From Agelas oroides (taxonomy: Eukaryota; Porifera; Demospongiae; Agelasida; Agelasidae), in NCBI GenBank assembly GCA_949130485.1, contig OX422204.1, positions 3,249,515-3,313,514 on the forward strand: a stretch of 64,000 nt of DNA, read 5' to 3'. Each line of letters begins with the position of its first letter. The first letter of the stretch is position 1. Of this stretch, positions 43,201-53,690 are shown one piece after another. The translations under genes were made by a program, and so were the position numbers. Below the pieces are notes generated by a model. That model was not told the origin of the DNA and did no database searches. It saw only the letters and a list, made by a program, of their open reading frames with translations.

Positions 43201-46200
43201 AATTAAAAGCTACGAAATTAATGTGCTGCTCAAAAAGGCTCACCGTCCATGATGAATTGAAGCATCTACCCATGCAGTACATGTATATTAGCTTCAGTAC
43301 CTGAATCTCAGCTGGAAATTACGACATTTTGTTGTTATGAAGTGAAACCATCTCCTGTGCGGTATATATCAAGGAATGTGAGGGCTTGTGGTTGTCCGGT
43401 TGTTGTGCTCAGTGGCAGAGCACTGGTGGCTCAAGCCAAGAGCTTTTCGTTTGATTTCCGGTGACTGCCGGCTTTTTCACTTTTCTCTATTTTGCCTTAT
43501 AACAGCAAACTGTCTTTAGTACTACATGTAGTTCTTGTCAGCCTTCCTCTCCCAAGTACAGCAAAGAGAGTTTTGGACCACCACCATGTTAGTCTGATTA
43601 TACTTTGCCACACCTACCGGAAATGTGCTGGAAGCCCCCTAAACCATCTATACAGACATCTCCTCATAATGGACACAAAGCATGGCCCAGTGGTGTCTGA
43701 CTCAGAATCAGAGAGACAAACAAATCCATGTAAGAGGTAGTCTTACACTTAAACCCCACCCTCTCATGAGGAAATGGTCCTAGTGACTGTATATGGTGCC
43801 AAGAGTGCATAAGAACGGGCGGCTAGAGAAAGAGCGTGTAACTCCAATAAAAGCCCACAGTCTGGTCAAAATTACTAAAAATAGAACTCTCGGTCACATG
43901 CTTAGCAACAATGGCTTATGTCTACGCACAGCTGCGCAGTGCGTGTTACTATTTTTAGTACTGGCGGTAAATTCCGACCTGTTTCAACTTTTACGGAGTT
44001 ACACGCTCTTACTCTAGCCACCCATTCTTATGCGCTCTTGAAGGTGCTTTGTTGGTTGTGCTGAGTCAGCAGTCTTGATTATGACCAATAAAATAGCACT
44101 AGATCATGAAGTAATAATGTGAGGGCTCGAATGATTTGGCTTGTTTACCTAAGAAACTAGTCTTGAACTCAGACCCAACCTAGCCTCGTTCCCAGGTTCC
44201 TCCGCTCCAGAACGCGAACATTGAAGTTGTGCAGGCAGAGAGAGCCTGGTACACGTACGTTTTCTCACGTGAGAACCCTCAAAGGTAGAAAGACCTTAAT
44301 TGTGGTGGACATACATGTACCCGAAGGCTCACAACAGGAAAATGAGCGAAGGTAGCGGGAAACTGACTACACATATCTAGCTATCGGGGGGGGGGGCGAA
44401 TATCATATACATGTACACCGAGCGTTGAACGCAAAGTTGGTTGAATAACGCACAAAACATTGCCTTTCTGTTCCAAAAACTTTGGTACTATTTCGATTAC
44501 GTCATGATCACGTGAGAAAAGATACCAGGCTCTCCACACGTGTACATTTCGTGTTTCGGGGAGCCTGTGAACGAGGCTAGACTCCACCCTCTCACAAGGA
44601 AAAATGGTCTGGTGAACCAAGTCACATTTCCTAGGCTAGCTTGCACTTTTGCTTTTGACTAGTGTGGCCCAGCAACGTACAACAAATTCTGTGCCATAGC
44701 TGCTTTAAAAATGTTAGGATACTTGAGTAGAGAGGCAAAATCTTACCGCTGTAAAGGAAGTGCTTGCTACATAATAATGTTGCAATCTCATTGATCCTTA
44801 CCACATTTGGTAATAGGCCCAAGAATGTGTTTACCAGACTGTTTTTTGCCAGGAGGTGCATATGGTCTGGGCTCGAGACTACCTTAGGGAATGACATTCA
44901 CAGTTTAGACATAAAGAGTGGTGTCACCTGATGCAGCCATCCTCGGCAGCACTCCAGCAAAGGAAGGGAGAACGAGGGGAGGTAGCGATCCGCTTCACAC
45001 GGCTCTGGCTGCATGACCACACCTGTGTGGTCTCGAAGGAGTTGAGATCGTGCATTCTGACCTCCTGATCTTCCGCCCCCGTTAGGAGTAGGTGGTCTCC
45101 ACTGAAGGGAAGAAACTACCAAGTTTGTGTGCAAGAGGGAGAAGAGAGTGGAGGGAGAAGAGAGTGGAGGGAGAAGAGAGTGGAGGGAGAAGAGAGGAAG
45201 GGAAGAAGATGAAGGGAAGAGATGAAGGGAAGAGATGAAGGGAAGAGAAGAAGGGAAAGGAGTAGGAGAGGAGAGATGTAGGGGAGAGGAAGGAGGGGAT
45301 GAAGGAAGGGGGAAAGGAGAGGAGCAATGATGGAGATGAAAGGGGAAGGAAGGGAAGGGGGAGAGGGAAAGAAGGGAGATAGAAGGGGAGGGAGGACGGA
45401 AGGAGGAAAAAAATAGGAAAGGGGTATAGAAAGGAGAGAGGAGGGAGGTAGGAAGGAGAGGGGAAAGAGGAAGGGAGGAAAGAGAAGGAAAGGGAAGGGG
45501 AGGGAAGAAGAAAAGAGGAAGGGAGAGGATGAAAGGAAGGGAAACGGAGGGAAGGAAGGAGGAGAAGAAAGGAAGAGGAAGGAGGGGGGGGGGGGGGAGA
45601 AGAAAGGGAGAGGAGGGAGGTAAGGGGAGAGGGAGGAAGAAGAGGAGAGGAGAGGGAGAGGAATGTAGAGGGAAGTAGGGAGAGAGGGAGGGAGAGGGAG
45701 GGAAGGAAGGAGAGAGAGAAGGAGGGAGGAAGGAAGGGGAGAAGGTGGGAGGAAGGACAGGAGGGGAGAAGGAGGAAGGGAGGGAGGGTGGGAGGAAGGA
45801 GAGGAGAGGAGGGCAGAAGGAGGGAGAAAGGGAGAGAGGGAGGGAGGACAGGGGAAGGAGAGGAGGGGAGGGAGAGGAGAGGAGGAAGGAAGGGAAGAAG
45901 GGAGGGAGGGAGGGAGGGAGGGAGGGAGGGAGGGAGGGAGGGAGGAAGGAGAGGAGGGGAGAGGGAGGGTGGGAGGAAGGAAAAGAGGGAAGGAAGAGGA
46001 AGAAGAAAAAAGTACAACCATGTAAATTTCTGGATGTTTTCTTGCCGGTCTTTATCCAACAGTTCAAATCTTTACACATTGCAATGTTAGTCAGATGTAA
46101 CGTTAGGCTAGCCTGATTCCCAGGTCCCACCCAGCTTTCTATTGTTTGCAGTTCGGAAAAACACCAGAAAGCTGGGTGGTAACACATCTCCCTAAAAAGC

Positions 46201-49200
46201 GTACCTAGATGTTATGCAAAGCCACTCATAACCTAGGACAGGTTTTGGCCAATACCAGGCATTTTTAGGGAGATGTGGTTCATTGACATGTATGCAATGC
46301 AGTGGCATGGTCAAGGGTGGGCCTGGTCCTGTCCAATTTGTCAGTAGGCACACCCAAAGAATTGGGCACAGCCTCTGTATACAACGTAGCAAGAACGCGA
46401 TGCAACAGACCTTTTTTTAGCACCAGTGGAAGACAGAAAGCAGTGTTTCTCTGCCAAAACGTTTTGTAGTTTTGCCCTAGTAGCTTAGCCTCGTTCCCAG
46501 GCCCCGCCCAGCTTTCCGTCGCTTGAAGTACAGAAAAGCAGGAGAGGGCCTGGTATCTTTTCTCACGTGAGTGACATCAGGATGGAAAGGATGGTAGAAA
46601 GGGTTTAATTGTGCGTGGGCACACAGGGCCAAGATCAGCAAAAAGAGCCCAGGTACCAGGTAACTTACTACACGTATCTAGCTAGCGGGGGGCGACTGTC
46701 GTACACACCAAGTGTTGAGTGTGTAGTTGGTTGAATAATATGTGAAATCCAGCCTGCTTGTTCTGAAAAATTTTGCCGTTTTCTGATTACATGAGAAAAG
46801 ATACCAGGCTCTCCCCGCTTTTCCGTACTGCAAGAGATGGAAAGCTGGGCGGGCCCTGGTAACGAGGCCACTTGTAGCTAGCTCGTAATTGTAAGCTTCT
46901 ATGTAAACCTCCCTCCCACACTCCCATGCCTACACCTAAAAAGGTTGTGTGGCACTTCGTATTTCCTGTGCCCATCCAATACTTAGCACCTACATGTAAC
47001 TATGCCCTATTACAGTTGTGGTTGAAACTAGACAAGGGAAGACAGCCGAAGGGAAGCAGTGCAAGTGAATCTTCCAGAAGGGAACCACAGCAATTCACAT
47101 AAAATTGTCAAAAAGGCAGTCAGATAGAGCTTAAAACAACATAACTGTAATGAGCATGTACATCATGTGCAAATGCACATGTCATTGCACACCTGAAGAA
47201 TTGACTATAGCTGAAAGCTGTGTATTTCGCATACAAAGATGACCTCTTCTCATCCACTCTTGTCCCTTGTAGTCATGTGCACAGCTGTCCACATCTCCCA
47301 GTAGAGAATGTCCGGTTGTTTCATTTGAATTTCTTGTCACAAAGGTAGCCTCGTTCCCAGGCCCCGCCCAGCTTTCCATCGCTTTCAGTACGGAAAAGCG
47401 GGAGAGGGCCTGGTATCTTTTCTCACGTGAGTGACGTCACGATAGAAAGGATGGTAGAAAGGGTTTAATTGTGCGTGGGCGCACTAGGCCCAGAACAGCA
47501 AAGAGAGCCAAGGTATGAGGTAACTTACCTCACGTATCTAGCTATCGGGGGCCGACTGTCATACACACCAAGCGTTGAGCGTGTAGTTGGTTGATTATAC
47601 ATGAAACGCAGCCTGTTAGTTCTGAAAATTTTCGCCATTTTCCGATTATGTCATGCTCACGTGAGAAAAGATACCAGGCTCTCCCCGCTTTTCCGTGCTG
47701 AAAGCGACGGAAAGCTGGGTGGGGCCTGGGAACGAGGCTATCACAAAGGCATGTCCGGTGAACATAAAATTATTGTGCCAAGATTCCCAACTATCAGACA
47801 TGTTTTCGATTTGCTACTTGATTCGATGTGTAGCCTTGCCTAAGTGGTCAGTGATGTTCACTAAGTTAGCCCTCGAAACTAGCAAACAAACTTGTTGACG
47901 ACGATGTGGTGAATTTAATTGTGTGTTCTACAATTTCATTGGTCACTCCACATTCCAATTAAGAAAGGTGTTAGTTACGGCTGGGTGCGTACGAGACTAC
48001 ACTTGCAGTACAACTGTAGGTGTTCTAATTATATGTTCCTCAAATTTTCGTGATGTACATGTAACGCAAGAATAGGAATTCAATCGTCCCAAACTGTAAT
48101 GCAAGATTAAATTAGAAATGCTTTACTATGGTGCATCGCGACTCACATTCTGTGTAGCCTCGTTCCCAGCCCTTCCCACCGTCTAGTTTTTGATCACTTG
48201 CAGTATGCAAAAATGGAGGGGGAAGGCCTGGTCCATTTTATCTTACGCATACATTCTTCATTTTGAACCAGGAGCGGTACGTTTTTTGCTCACGATGTTC
48301 AAAACTCCAGTGCTTGGGACAAAGCCTACAAGAAAAGGCCTCAAGCGCATTCTTTCAGTCGGGGACCCCTCCCCCCCTCTGTCTACCTAGGTAGACACTG
48401 ACGTCATTCATGGGAAAATGGACCAGGCCTTCCTCCTCCGTTTTTGCATACTGCAAGCGATCACAAACTGGACAGTGGGAAGGCCTAGGAATGAGGCTAA
48501 TTCTGCGAGTTGATAAGCTTACTACATGTAGCTACCCAGTTAACTGAAGTGTAGAGATAACGGTGACAGCCACAACAATATATTTCACCAAGCTGCGGAA
48601 GGCAATCTTGCACCTAGATCCAACTCTCTCATGAGAAAAGGGTCTGGTGAATACTGAATGCTTTCTTAGTTGTGCTGAGTCAGCAGTCTTGATTTAATGA
48701 CTACATGTATGTAGCTGTTTAAGCTTGCTGCCATTCAATACTTACATGATGTAGCGCTATTTCATTGGGTTGCGTTCAATACTTACATGATGTAGTATAT
48801 TTCATTGGATTGTGTTCAATATTTACATGATGTAGCGCTATTTCATTGGATTGTGTTCAATATTTACATGATGTAGTATATTCCATTGGATTGTGTTCAA
48901 TACTTACATGATGTAGTAGATTCCATTGGGTTGCGTTCAATATTTACATGATGTAGCGCTATTCCATTGGGTTGCGTTCAATATTTACATGATGTAGCGC
49001 TATTTCATTGGGTTGCGTTCAATACTTACATGATGTAGCGCTATTTCATTGGGTTGCGTTCAATATTTACATGATGTAGCGCTATTTCATTGGGTTGCGT
49101 TCAATACTTACATGATGTAGCGCTATTTCATTGGATTGTGTTCAATATTTACATGATGTAGTATATTCCATTGGATTGTGTTCAATATTTACATGATGTA

Positions 49201-49987
49201 GTATATTCCATTGGATTGTGTTCAATACTTACATGATGTAGTAGATTCCATTGGGTTGCGTTCAATATTTACATGATGTAGCGCTATTCCATTGGGTTGC
49301 GTTCAATATTTACATGATGTAGCGCTATTTCATTGGGTTGCGTTCAATACTTACATGATGTAGCGCTATTTCATTGGGTTGCGTTCAATATTTACATGAT
49401 GTAGTATATTCCATTGGATTGTGTTCAATATTTACATGATGTAGTATATTCCATTGGATTGTGTTCAATACTTACATGATGTAGTATATTCCATTGGGTT
49501 GCGTTCAATATTTACATGATGTAGCGCTATTCCATTGGGTTGCGTTCAATATTTACATGATGTAGTATATTCCATTGGATTGTGTTCAATACTTACATGA
49601 TGTAGCGCTATTTCATTGGGTTGCGTTCAATACTTACATGATGTAGCGCTATTTCATTGGGTTCCGTTCGATACTTACATGATGTAGCGCTATTTCATTG
49701 GGTTGCGTTCAATCTTACATGATGTAGCGCTATTTCATAGTGGCTTGTTTAAAACCAAACTACCAACTCAGCACAACCTAAACAATTGCGCTGGACTCAG
49801 CCTAAATAGTAATCAAGCCACAAATTTAATTTTGCATGAAATACATGTGAATATTTGTACAGAGTGCAAACGTACCTTGACAGAGAAAATGTTGCCATTA
49901 TGTCCGGTTGGCATGACGGCTACAGACTTTCGCTGATAGGGGTCCCACACTATGGCACTGAGGTCATCAGACCCTGAGGCTAATAGG

Positions 49988-50019
<32 letters not shown>

Positions 50020-52096
50020 TCATGCAGTACATTACTCAGTAGTCTCACAGGCCTTCCCTTTTTGACCGCTTTCAGTATGCGAAAACAGAGTAGAAAGGCC
50101 TTGGAAATTTCATTACAAAAATGACATCAATGTCTACCTAGGTAGACAGAGAGTGTTTGGACAAACACTACAAGAAAGGGCCTCAAAGTCATTTCTTGCC
50201 TCCTCTTTCCATCTGCCGACAACCAGATAAAGATTGACGTCATTCACATGAACAGGCCTTTAGTTTTGCATACGGTAAGCAATCAAAACGTGGATGGTGG
50301 GAAGGCAAGGGAAAGAGGCTAGTATGGTCTATATAGCTAACCTTCCAGTCGAGTTCCACTCCAGACAGTTGACACATCCACGATGACCCTGGAAAACACA
50401 GAGAAACAAGAACAGACTTCAGTTTTGTGCATTTACATATTTTGAAAAGAACGAACAAGTTTCAAACTGGCTTTAAAGCTTGCACTGTGTTAGTCTGGTC
50501 CTCAGACCAAATCTTTCACATGCATCCTGCGGGCTTGTCGAAAATAAGGTCTGGACACTTTCACTAGCAAAACTGGAATCCATAATTGTAGGTGCTAATT
50601 GTAAGTTATCAGTTACTAATAGCATAAGCCTTGGCATCCAAAAATCTGCAAGTTGGCTTATTAACATTCTGAGCAATCTATATATAACATACCAGGAGTG
50701 CATAAGAGAACGGGCAGCTAGAGGAAGAGTGTGTAACTTCGTAAAATTTGAAACCAGTCAGAATTATTGAACCATACTAAAAATAGTAACACGTACTGCA
50801 AAGCTGCACGTAGACATAAGCCATTGTTGCTAAGCATGTGACCGGGTGTTCTATTTTTAGTATGGTTCAATAATCATTCTCATCCCCAGACTAAATTTTT
50901 CGCGCATGGTCCATCAAAATATAGGGTGTGGACATTTCTACTAGGAGAACTGAGACCTAATTACATTGGTATGTTCAAGAGTGCATATAATTTTGACCGG
51001 ACTGTGGGCTTCTATTGGAGTTACACGCTCTTACTCTAGCCGCCCGTTCTTATGCACTCTTGAACATACCAATGTAATTAGGTCTCAGTTCTCCTAGTGG
51101 AAAGTCCAGACCCTATATTTTGATGGACCATGCGCGAAAAATTTAGTCTGGGGATGAGACTATGTGCCATCTCGCCTACTCAACTAAAAACAGTTTCTAA
51201 GTAAAGTAAAGCACTTCATGGTGGTTGGGAACCAGTTACAAGCTGAGCAATCAAAACTTCTGTGTGTGCTTGTTCCTGTTCAATCAGTTCAAATACATTG
51301 GGATGAGCTTTTCTGCCAACTCATATTGCCCACCAACCATGTTCCTTCAAAGTATGTTACAAAACTCGTCAACTCTGGGCAGATTAGGAGCTGTAACCCC
51401 TTGGCTGCTTCCAGGCTAGCTAGTTGTACAAATCGAAGAGGCACAAAAACTGGTGTAACTGTCTGGCGTATGAAATGAATAAAAGAAGCCTAAGTGTGGA
51501 TATCCTCTGAGTTAGGGCTTGAGCAAAGTGGAAAAAGCACCCCTTCACCTCTGTTGTAGAAAAGGCAAGCTCAGTTGTTTGGATGCTTGTCTTAGTGTCA
51601 AAAAAACAAACTATTTTTGGGTGAGTAGGCAAAATGGCACAAATTTATTCGGTTTTTAGTACGCGAAATGGGAGTAGGCAAAATGGGAGTAGGCGAGATG
51701 GCACTAATTAGCCCTCTAGATTGTCTACAGTTAAATAGATGCCCCCTCCCCACTTTAGACTTAAAAGGGGAAATGGGGAGGGGCATATATTGTGAGCTTT
51801 ATGGTAAAACAAACTCACCTCTGAGTGACAAATCCCTGTTCTGTGACTAAAACAGACTCACCTCTAACTGGCTGACAAATCCTAGTCTCTCCACAAGGGA
51901 GCTGTGGCCATGTACATGGGACAAGACTTTCCTATCCAGCCAGTCCTCCAGCTGGGTATCAGGGAGAAAGGGCAGCAGGAAGTCACAACTACACACTTTC
52001 AAGTTTTGTTTGAAAATTCAATCGAATTCTACCAGAATTATGATAGCCATTTACCACAAACTGCCGCTGTGCTATCAGCTCTTGAATGTTAGTCAT
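34265..52096 (-). CDS. WDTC1: WDTC1-like WD-repeat/TPR protein, complete, eight exons
   Basis: In animals WDTC1 (fly Adipose) is a DDB1-CUL4 substrate receptor that limits fat storage and binds chromatin. Exons in transcript order: 52096-52055, 51951-51862, 50388-50342, 49987-49876, 45115-44928, 36909-36154, 35417-35197, 34842-34265. All introns are GT-AG, all phases agree, and the total is 2034 bases, 677 residues, the length I recall for human WDTC1. The start MTNIQELIAQRQ matches the family. The N-terminal WD part has GHRGCVNCLEWNSTGSLLAS, SGSDD and DLSAIVWDP. RVKRIATSPRSPF and WSAAEDGCIRQFDIRE follow. TPR helices lie at about 360-465 (AGNELYKVGNAIEAVEQYSK, LYSNRATALFSRKW). The C-terminal WD part has CGHCNTHTDIKEANF, AAGSDDGNVFIWEKASGN and ASSGIESVVRLWEPRP, then NQHRMKVDPFEIMLMRMGF and a glycine-rich tail. 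Introns 4 and 5 (4.8 and 8.0 kb) hold most of the window's tandem repeats. Confidence 0.96.
35720..35883 (-). mobile_element. tRNA-derived SINE in WDTC1 intron 6
   Basis: The minus strand reads with A box TAGCTCAGCGGCAGAGCA and B box GGTTCGATTCC inside a tRNA-like head, then a body ATTTCATTTTCCTCGG. It is the same family as 36000-36130 and 43376-43500. It lies head to head with 36000-36130. Confidence 0.75.
36000..36130 (+). mobile_element. tRNA-derived SINE in WDTC1 intron 6, inverted relative to 35720-35883
   Basis: The head is GGTTGTCTGGTTGTCGTAGC, with A box TAGCTCAGTGGCAGAGCA and B box GGTTTGACTCC. The body CACTTTCCTCTAAATTCTC stops about 22 bases from the exon 6 splice donor on the opposite strand. 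Confidence 0.75.
37071..37612. repeat. 35-bp minisatellite in WDTC1 intron 5
   Basis: About 15 head-to-tail copies of a unit TATGTCTGTGGTTCAAAGCT followed by GGGAATGAGGCTGAT (35 bp), with a 36-bp variant ending GGCTAAATCA. The unit contains GGGAATGAGGCTA, the end of a TAGCCTCG element, so the array may have grown from one. Confidence 0.9.
37737..38185. mobile_element. TAGCCTCG-family MITE, 449 bp
   Basis: Termini TAGCCTTGTTCCCAGACCTC and GAGACCTGGGAAGTAGGCTA. Flanks TCGAGACCC and TCCAGACCC agree at 8 of 9 bases. The arms include CAGGGAAGGCCTGG and its complement. Confidence 0.82.
38283..41112. repeat. 18-bp minisatellite, about 2.8 kb, in WDTC1 intron 5
   Basis: About 157 copies of an 18-bp unit, CATTCGCACCCACTACTA, with variants: CGCAACC for CGCACCC, CCAGTACTA for CCACTACTA, CATTTGC for CATTCGC, and a 17-bp form CATTCGCAACCCTACTA. 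No stop codon occurs in any plus-strand frame of the pure repeat, so all three frames are open for about 2.9-3.3 kb. It lies antisense inside an intron and is best read as non-coding. Variant order shows internal higher-order duplication. Confidence 0.95.
41373..41731. mobile_element. TAGCCTCG-family MITE, 359 bp
   Basis: Termini TAGCCTTGTTCCCAGGCCCC and GGGCCTGGGAACGAGGCTA, with direct flanks CTGCAGAC (41365-41372 and 41732-41739, 8 bp exact). Inner arms carry TTTTCTCACGTGAG on both sides. It is the same subfamily as 41801-42196, 44181-44579, 46486-46870 and 47346-47740. Confidence 0.9.
41801..42196. mobile_element. TAGCCTCG-family MITE, inverted relative to 41373-41731
   Basis: It is flanked by an exact 9-bp duplication, GTCTGTGGG (41792-41800 and 42197-42205). 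The interior reads in the opposite direction to the neighbour 70 bp away, so the two can pair over nearly their full length. Confidence 0.92.
42206..43799. other. WDTC1 intron 5 remainder, one weak small frame
   Basis: No exon of WDTC1 lies here. A tRNA-type SINE copy is at 43376-43500 (+). A small plus-strand frame at 42883-43071 (62 residues, acidic start MEPLPDYVDEDDYESW) shows no family resemblance, and no splice partner was found; I do not call it a gene. A duplicated GAACTACAATGCTGAACGTT lies near 42396-42415. Confidence 0.5.
43376..43500 (+). mobile_element. tRNA-derived SINE, diverged copy
   Basis: It has GGTTGTCCGGTTGTTGTGCT, A box GCTCAGTGGCAGAGCA, a degraded B box GTTTGATTTCC and the CTTTTTCACTTTTCTCT body shared with 36000-36130. 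Confidence 0.68.
43800..44040. mobile_element. MITE of the 6-bp-duplication family
   Basis: Termini CAAGAGTGCATAAGAACGGG and ATTCTTATGCGCTCTTG. Flanking bases TGGTGC and AGGTGC match at 5 of 6 if one extra A is allowed. It is in WDTC1 intron 5. Confidence 0.78.
44181..44579. mobile_element. TAGCCTCG-family MITE, older copy
   Basis: Termini TAGCCTCGTTCCCAGGTTCC and GGGGAGCCTGTGAACGAGGCTA. Flanks GACCCAACC and GACTCCACC agree at 7 of 9. The inner TTTTCTCACGTGAG sites are kept. It contains a run of ten G near 44385-44394. Confidence 0.78.
45133..46010. repeat. Polypurine tract of about 880 bp next to WDTC1 exon 5
   Basis: The plus strand is almost only G and A (GGGAGGAAGGA-type repeats, with a run of GGGA from about 45902 to 45945). 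On the WDTC1 strand it is a continuous C/T tract that ends about 18 bases before the acceptor of exon 5 (acceptor AACTTGGTAG, exon upper edge 45115). Long open frames here encode only S, P, L and F runs and are artefacts. Confidence 0.93.
46486..46870. mobile_element. TAGCCTCG-family MITE
   Basis: Termini TAGCCTCGTTCCCAGGCCCC and GGGCCCTGGTAACGAGGCCA. Flanks CTAGTAGCT and CTTGTAGCT agree at 8 of 9. It is in WDTC1 intron 4. Confidence 0.85.
47346..47740. mobile_element. TAGCCTCG-family MITE
   Basis: Termini TAGCCTCGTTCCCAGGCCCC and GGGGCCTGGGAACGAGGCTA with an exact 9-bp duplication TCACAAAGG (47337-47345 and 47741-47749). The interior is close to 46486-46870. Confidence 0.92.
48155..48499. 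mobile_element. TAGCCTCG-family MITE
   Basis: Termini TAGCCTCGTTCCCAGCCCTT and AAGGCCTAGGAATGAGGCTA. Flanks ATTCTGTG and ATTCTGCG agree at 7 of 8. The arms share TTTTTGATCACTTGCAGTAT with the 23838-23940 hairpin. Confidence 0.82.
48733..49737. repeat. 41-bp minisatellite in WDTC1 intron 4
   Basis: About 24 copies of a unit TTCAATACTTACATGATGTA followed by GCGCTATTTCATTGGGTTGCG. A 40-bp alternative form reads GTATATTCCATTGGATTGTG in its second half. The two forms alternate in blocks, which suggests spread of short runs by unequal exchange. Confidence 0.93.
49989..50018. repeat. (TG)15 microsatellite abutting WDTC1 exon 4 acceptor
   Basis: In the sense of the gene this is (CA)15 running straight into the acceptor CACAG of exon 4 (upper edge 49987), in place of a normal pyrimidine tract. 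Confidence 0.9.
50876..51166. mobile_element. Long hairpin element in WDTC1 intron 2
   Basis: Left arm starts TTCTCATCCCCAGACTAAAT and the right arm ends ATTTAGTCTGGGGATGAGAC. The arms pair over about 100 bp, including GTCCATCAAAATATAGGG and CCTAATTACATTGGTATGTT. The middle (about 50974-51064) is a piece of the 6-bp-duplication family (GCCGCCCGTTCTTATGCACT). A larger fragment of that family lies just to the left, at about 50696-50870. Confidence 0.75.
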
Positions 52097-52439
52097 ACTC
52101 TCGACGCCTCAATCAACAGTTAGTCAGACAAACAGAGGCAGATTTACGTAACTTCTCAGTATAGCGCTAGCTATGCTGCGTCGTTATTGAAAAATTCATA
52201 TTATTCGGATAATTGGGGAGGAGGTGGGGCTGACGTACGACAACCTTAGCAAATGTAGCTACGTAGTCCAAAGAAGTGCAGCAGGTTTTAAAATCGATGT
52301 AGTATGCAGGAAAACATGCCTTCAACAGCTATCAATGCCAATGGTTCAACTGATATACTAATTTGTCCTGACTGCTAACCGATTTACTTCAAACTAAAAC
52401 TAACCTTCTATGGGAAAAATTAAACTGACTGCTAAAATA

Positions 52440-53690
52440 GTTTCTTTAAAGCTCTAACTTATATTGCAAAACTCTCGAGTCGTGTATTCTTCTTTCTTAT
52501 CCTGATCATTTTCTAACCTCGGGTCTTCAGTTTGGCTTTAAGCAGAAAATGTCAACTACTCTTTGCACTGGCACTGTCAAGAATATTGTCTCTCGTTACA
52601 TGCACAAAAATTCTGCTGTCTTTGCCTGCTTCCTTGATGCCTCAAAAGCATTTGATCTTGTGAATCACAAGATATTCTTTGAAAGATTATTTGAGAGGAA
52701 ACTCCCTGCTCATCTTATTCGCTTCTTTCTATCATGGTACAAAGAGCAGCGCATGTGTGTCAGGTGGGGGAACTCTTTTTCTGATAGTTTTCCTGTCTCA
52801 AATGGTGTCAGGCAAGGTGGTGTACTTTCTCCAATTCTTTTTACCATCTACGTACATTGATGACCTCTTAAGTGACCTATGCAAGCTTGGTGTTGGGTGT
52901 CACTGGGACTCTCTTTTTGCTGGTGCTGTATGCTATGCAGATGATTTGGTTCTTCTGGCACCTTCTCCATCAGCCCTAAGGATCATGCTGAACTGTTGTG
53001 AGAATTTTGTTACTATTCGCGGCCTAAAGTTTAATCCGTCTAAGACACAGTTGATATGTTTCTCCTCTTTTCCTTCTTCCTCTTGCTCTGCCTGCTTTTA
53101 TTTTTGTGGTCAGCAACTTCCTTTTCTTGACACTGTCTCACATCTTGGTCATCTTCTTCATCACAATCTCAGTGATGTTCAAGATATTAACTTCAAATTG
53201 CACGAAATGGTCAGGAAGGCTAACTGTCTATTTGCAACCTTTCCAAGAGTTGGTCCACATATCTTGACTTGTTTATTCCAGTCCTACTGCCTTTCTCTTT
53301 ATGGCTCCAGTCTATGGTCACTTTCTTCCCCCGCTCTTCAAAATATTGAAGTTGCCTTTAATAAGATTCTTCACAGAATTTGGAGTCTCCCCCCTCGTAG
53401 TCACTCTCGTATTGTTCATTTAGTTGCCCTTCTCTGTTTGTTCGTACCATCTTTTATGATTCCTCTCTCTACTGTTTCTCTTTCTGTGGATATAATAACA
53501 TGTTTGGCAACCATCATATCAAGCAGTATTACGCTGAAGACTTCATTTGCGCTGCAGTTATTAGAGCCCTACGTCATTCAGTTGCTGACTCTGATACTGA
53601 ACTGATCATCCGAACCATATCGTGTGACTAGTAGCTAAATAATGTTTTTTTTACTACTCCTCATATTGGTGTGTTGTATATATAATAATA
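52440..53690 (+). mobile_element. 5'-truncated LINE, CR1/Jockey-like reverse transcriptase
   Basis: Reverse transcriptase landmarks in order: FGFKQKMSTTLC near 52530, FLDASKAFD (motif A), NGVRQGGVLSPILFTIY (motif B), CYADDLVLLAPS (motif C), LKFNPSKTQLICF, and a thumb region with SYCLSLYGSSLWSLS and HRIWSLPPRSHS. One frame covers 52549-52860. A 4-bp insertion (GTAC) near 52852 shifts the rest to the next frame (to 53605). The endonuclease and first ORF are absent, as in 5'-truncated LINE copies. The 3' end runs into an AT-rich TATAATAATAATA tail near 53680. It is a dead copy between the divergent WDTC1 and ependymin-like genes. Confidence 0.9.

Noticed and set aside
44898-46187. Long S/P/L-rich minus frames as genes
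   Set aside because: They are translations of the C/T tract. Only the last part (44928-45115), in a different frame, is a real WDTC1 exon.
48733-49737. CRISPR array
   Set aside because: Units are directly joined with no unique spacers, and the setting is an animal intron.
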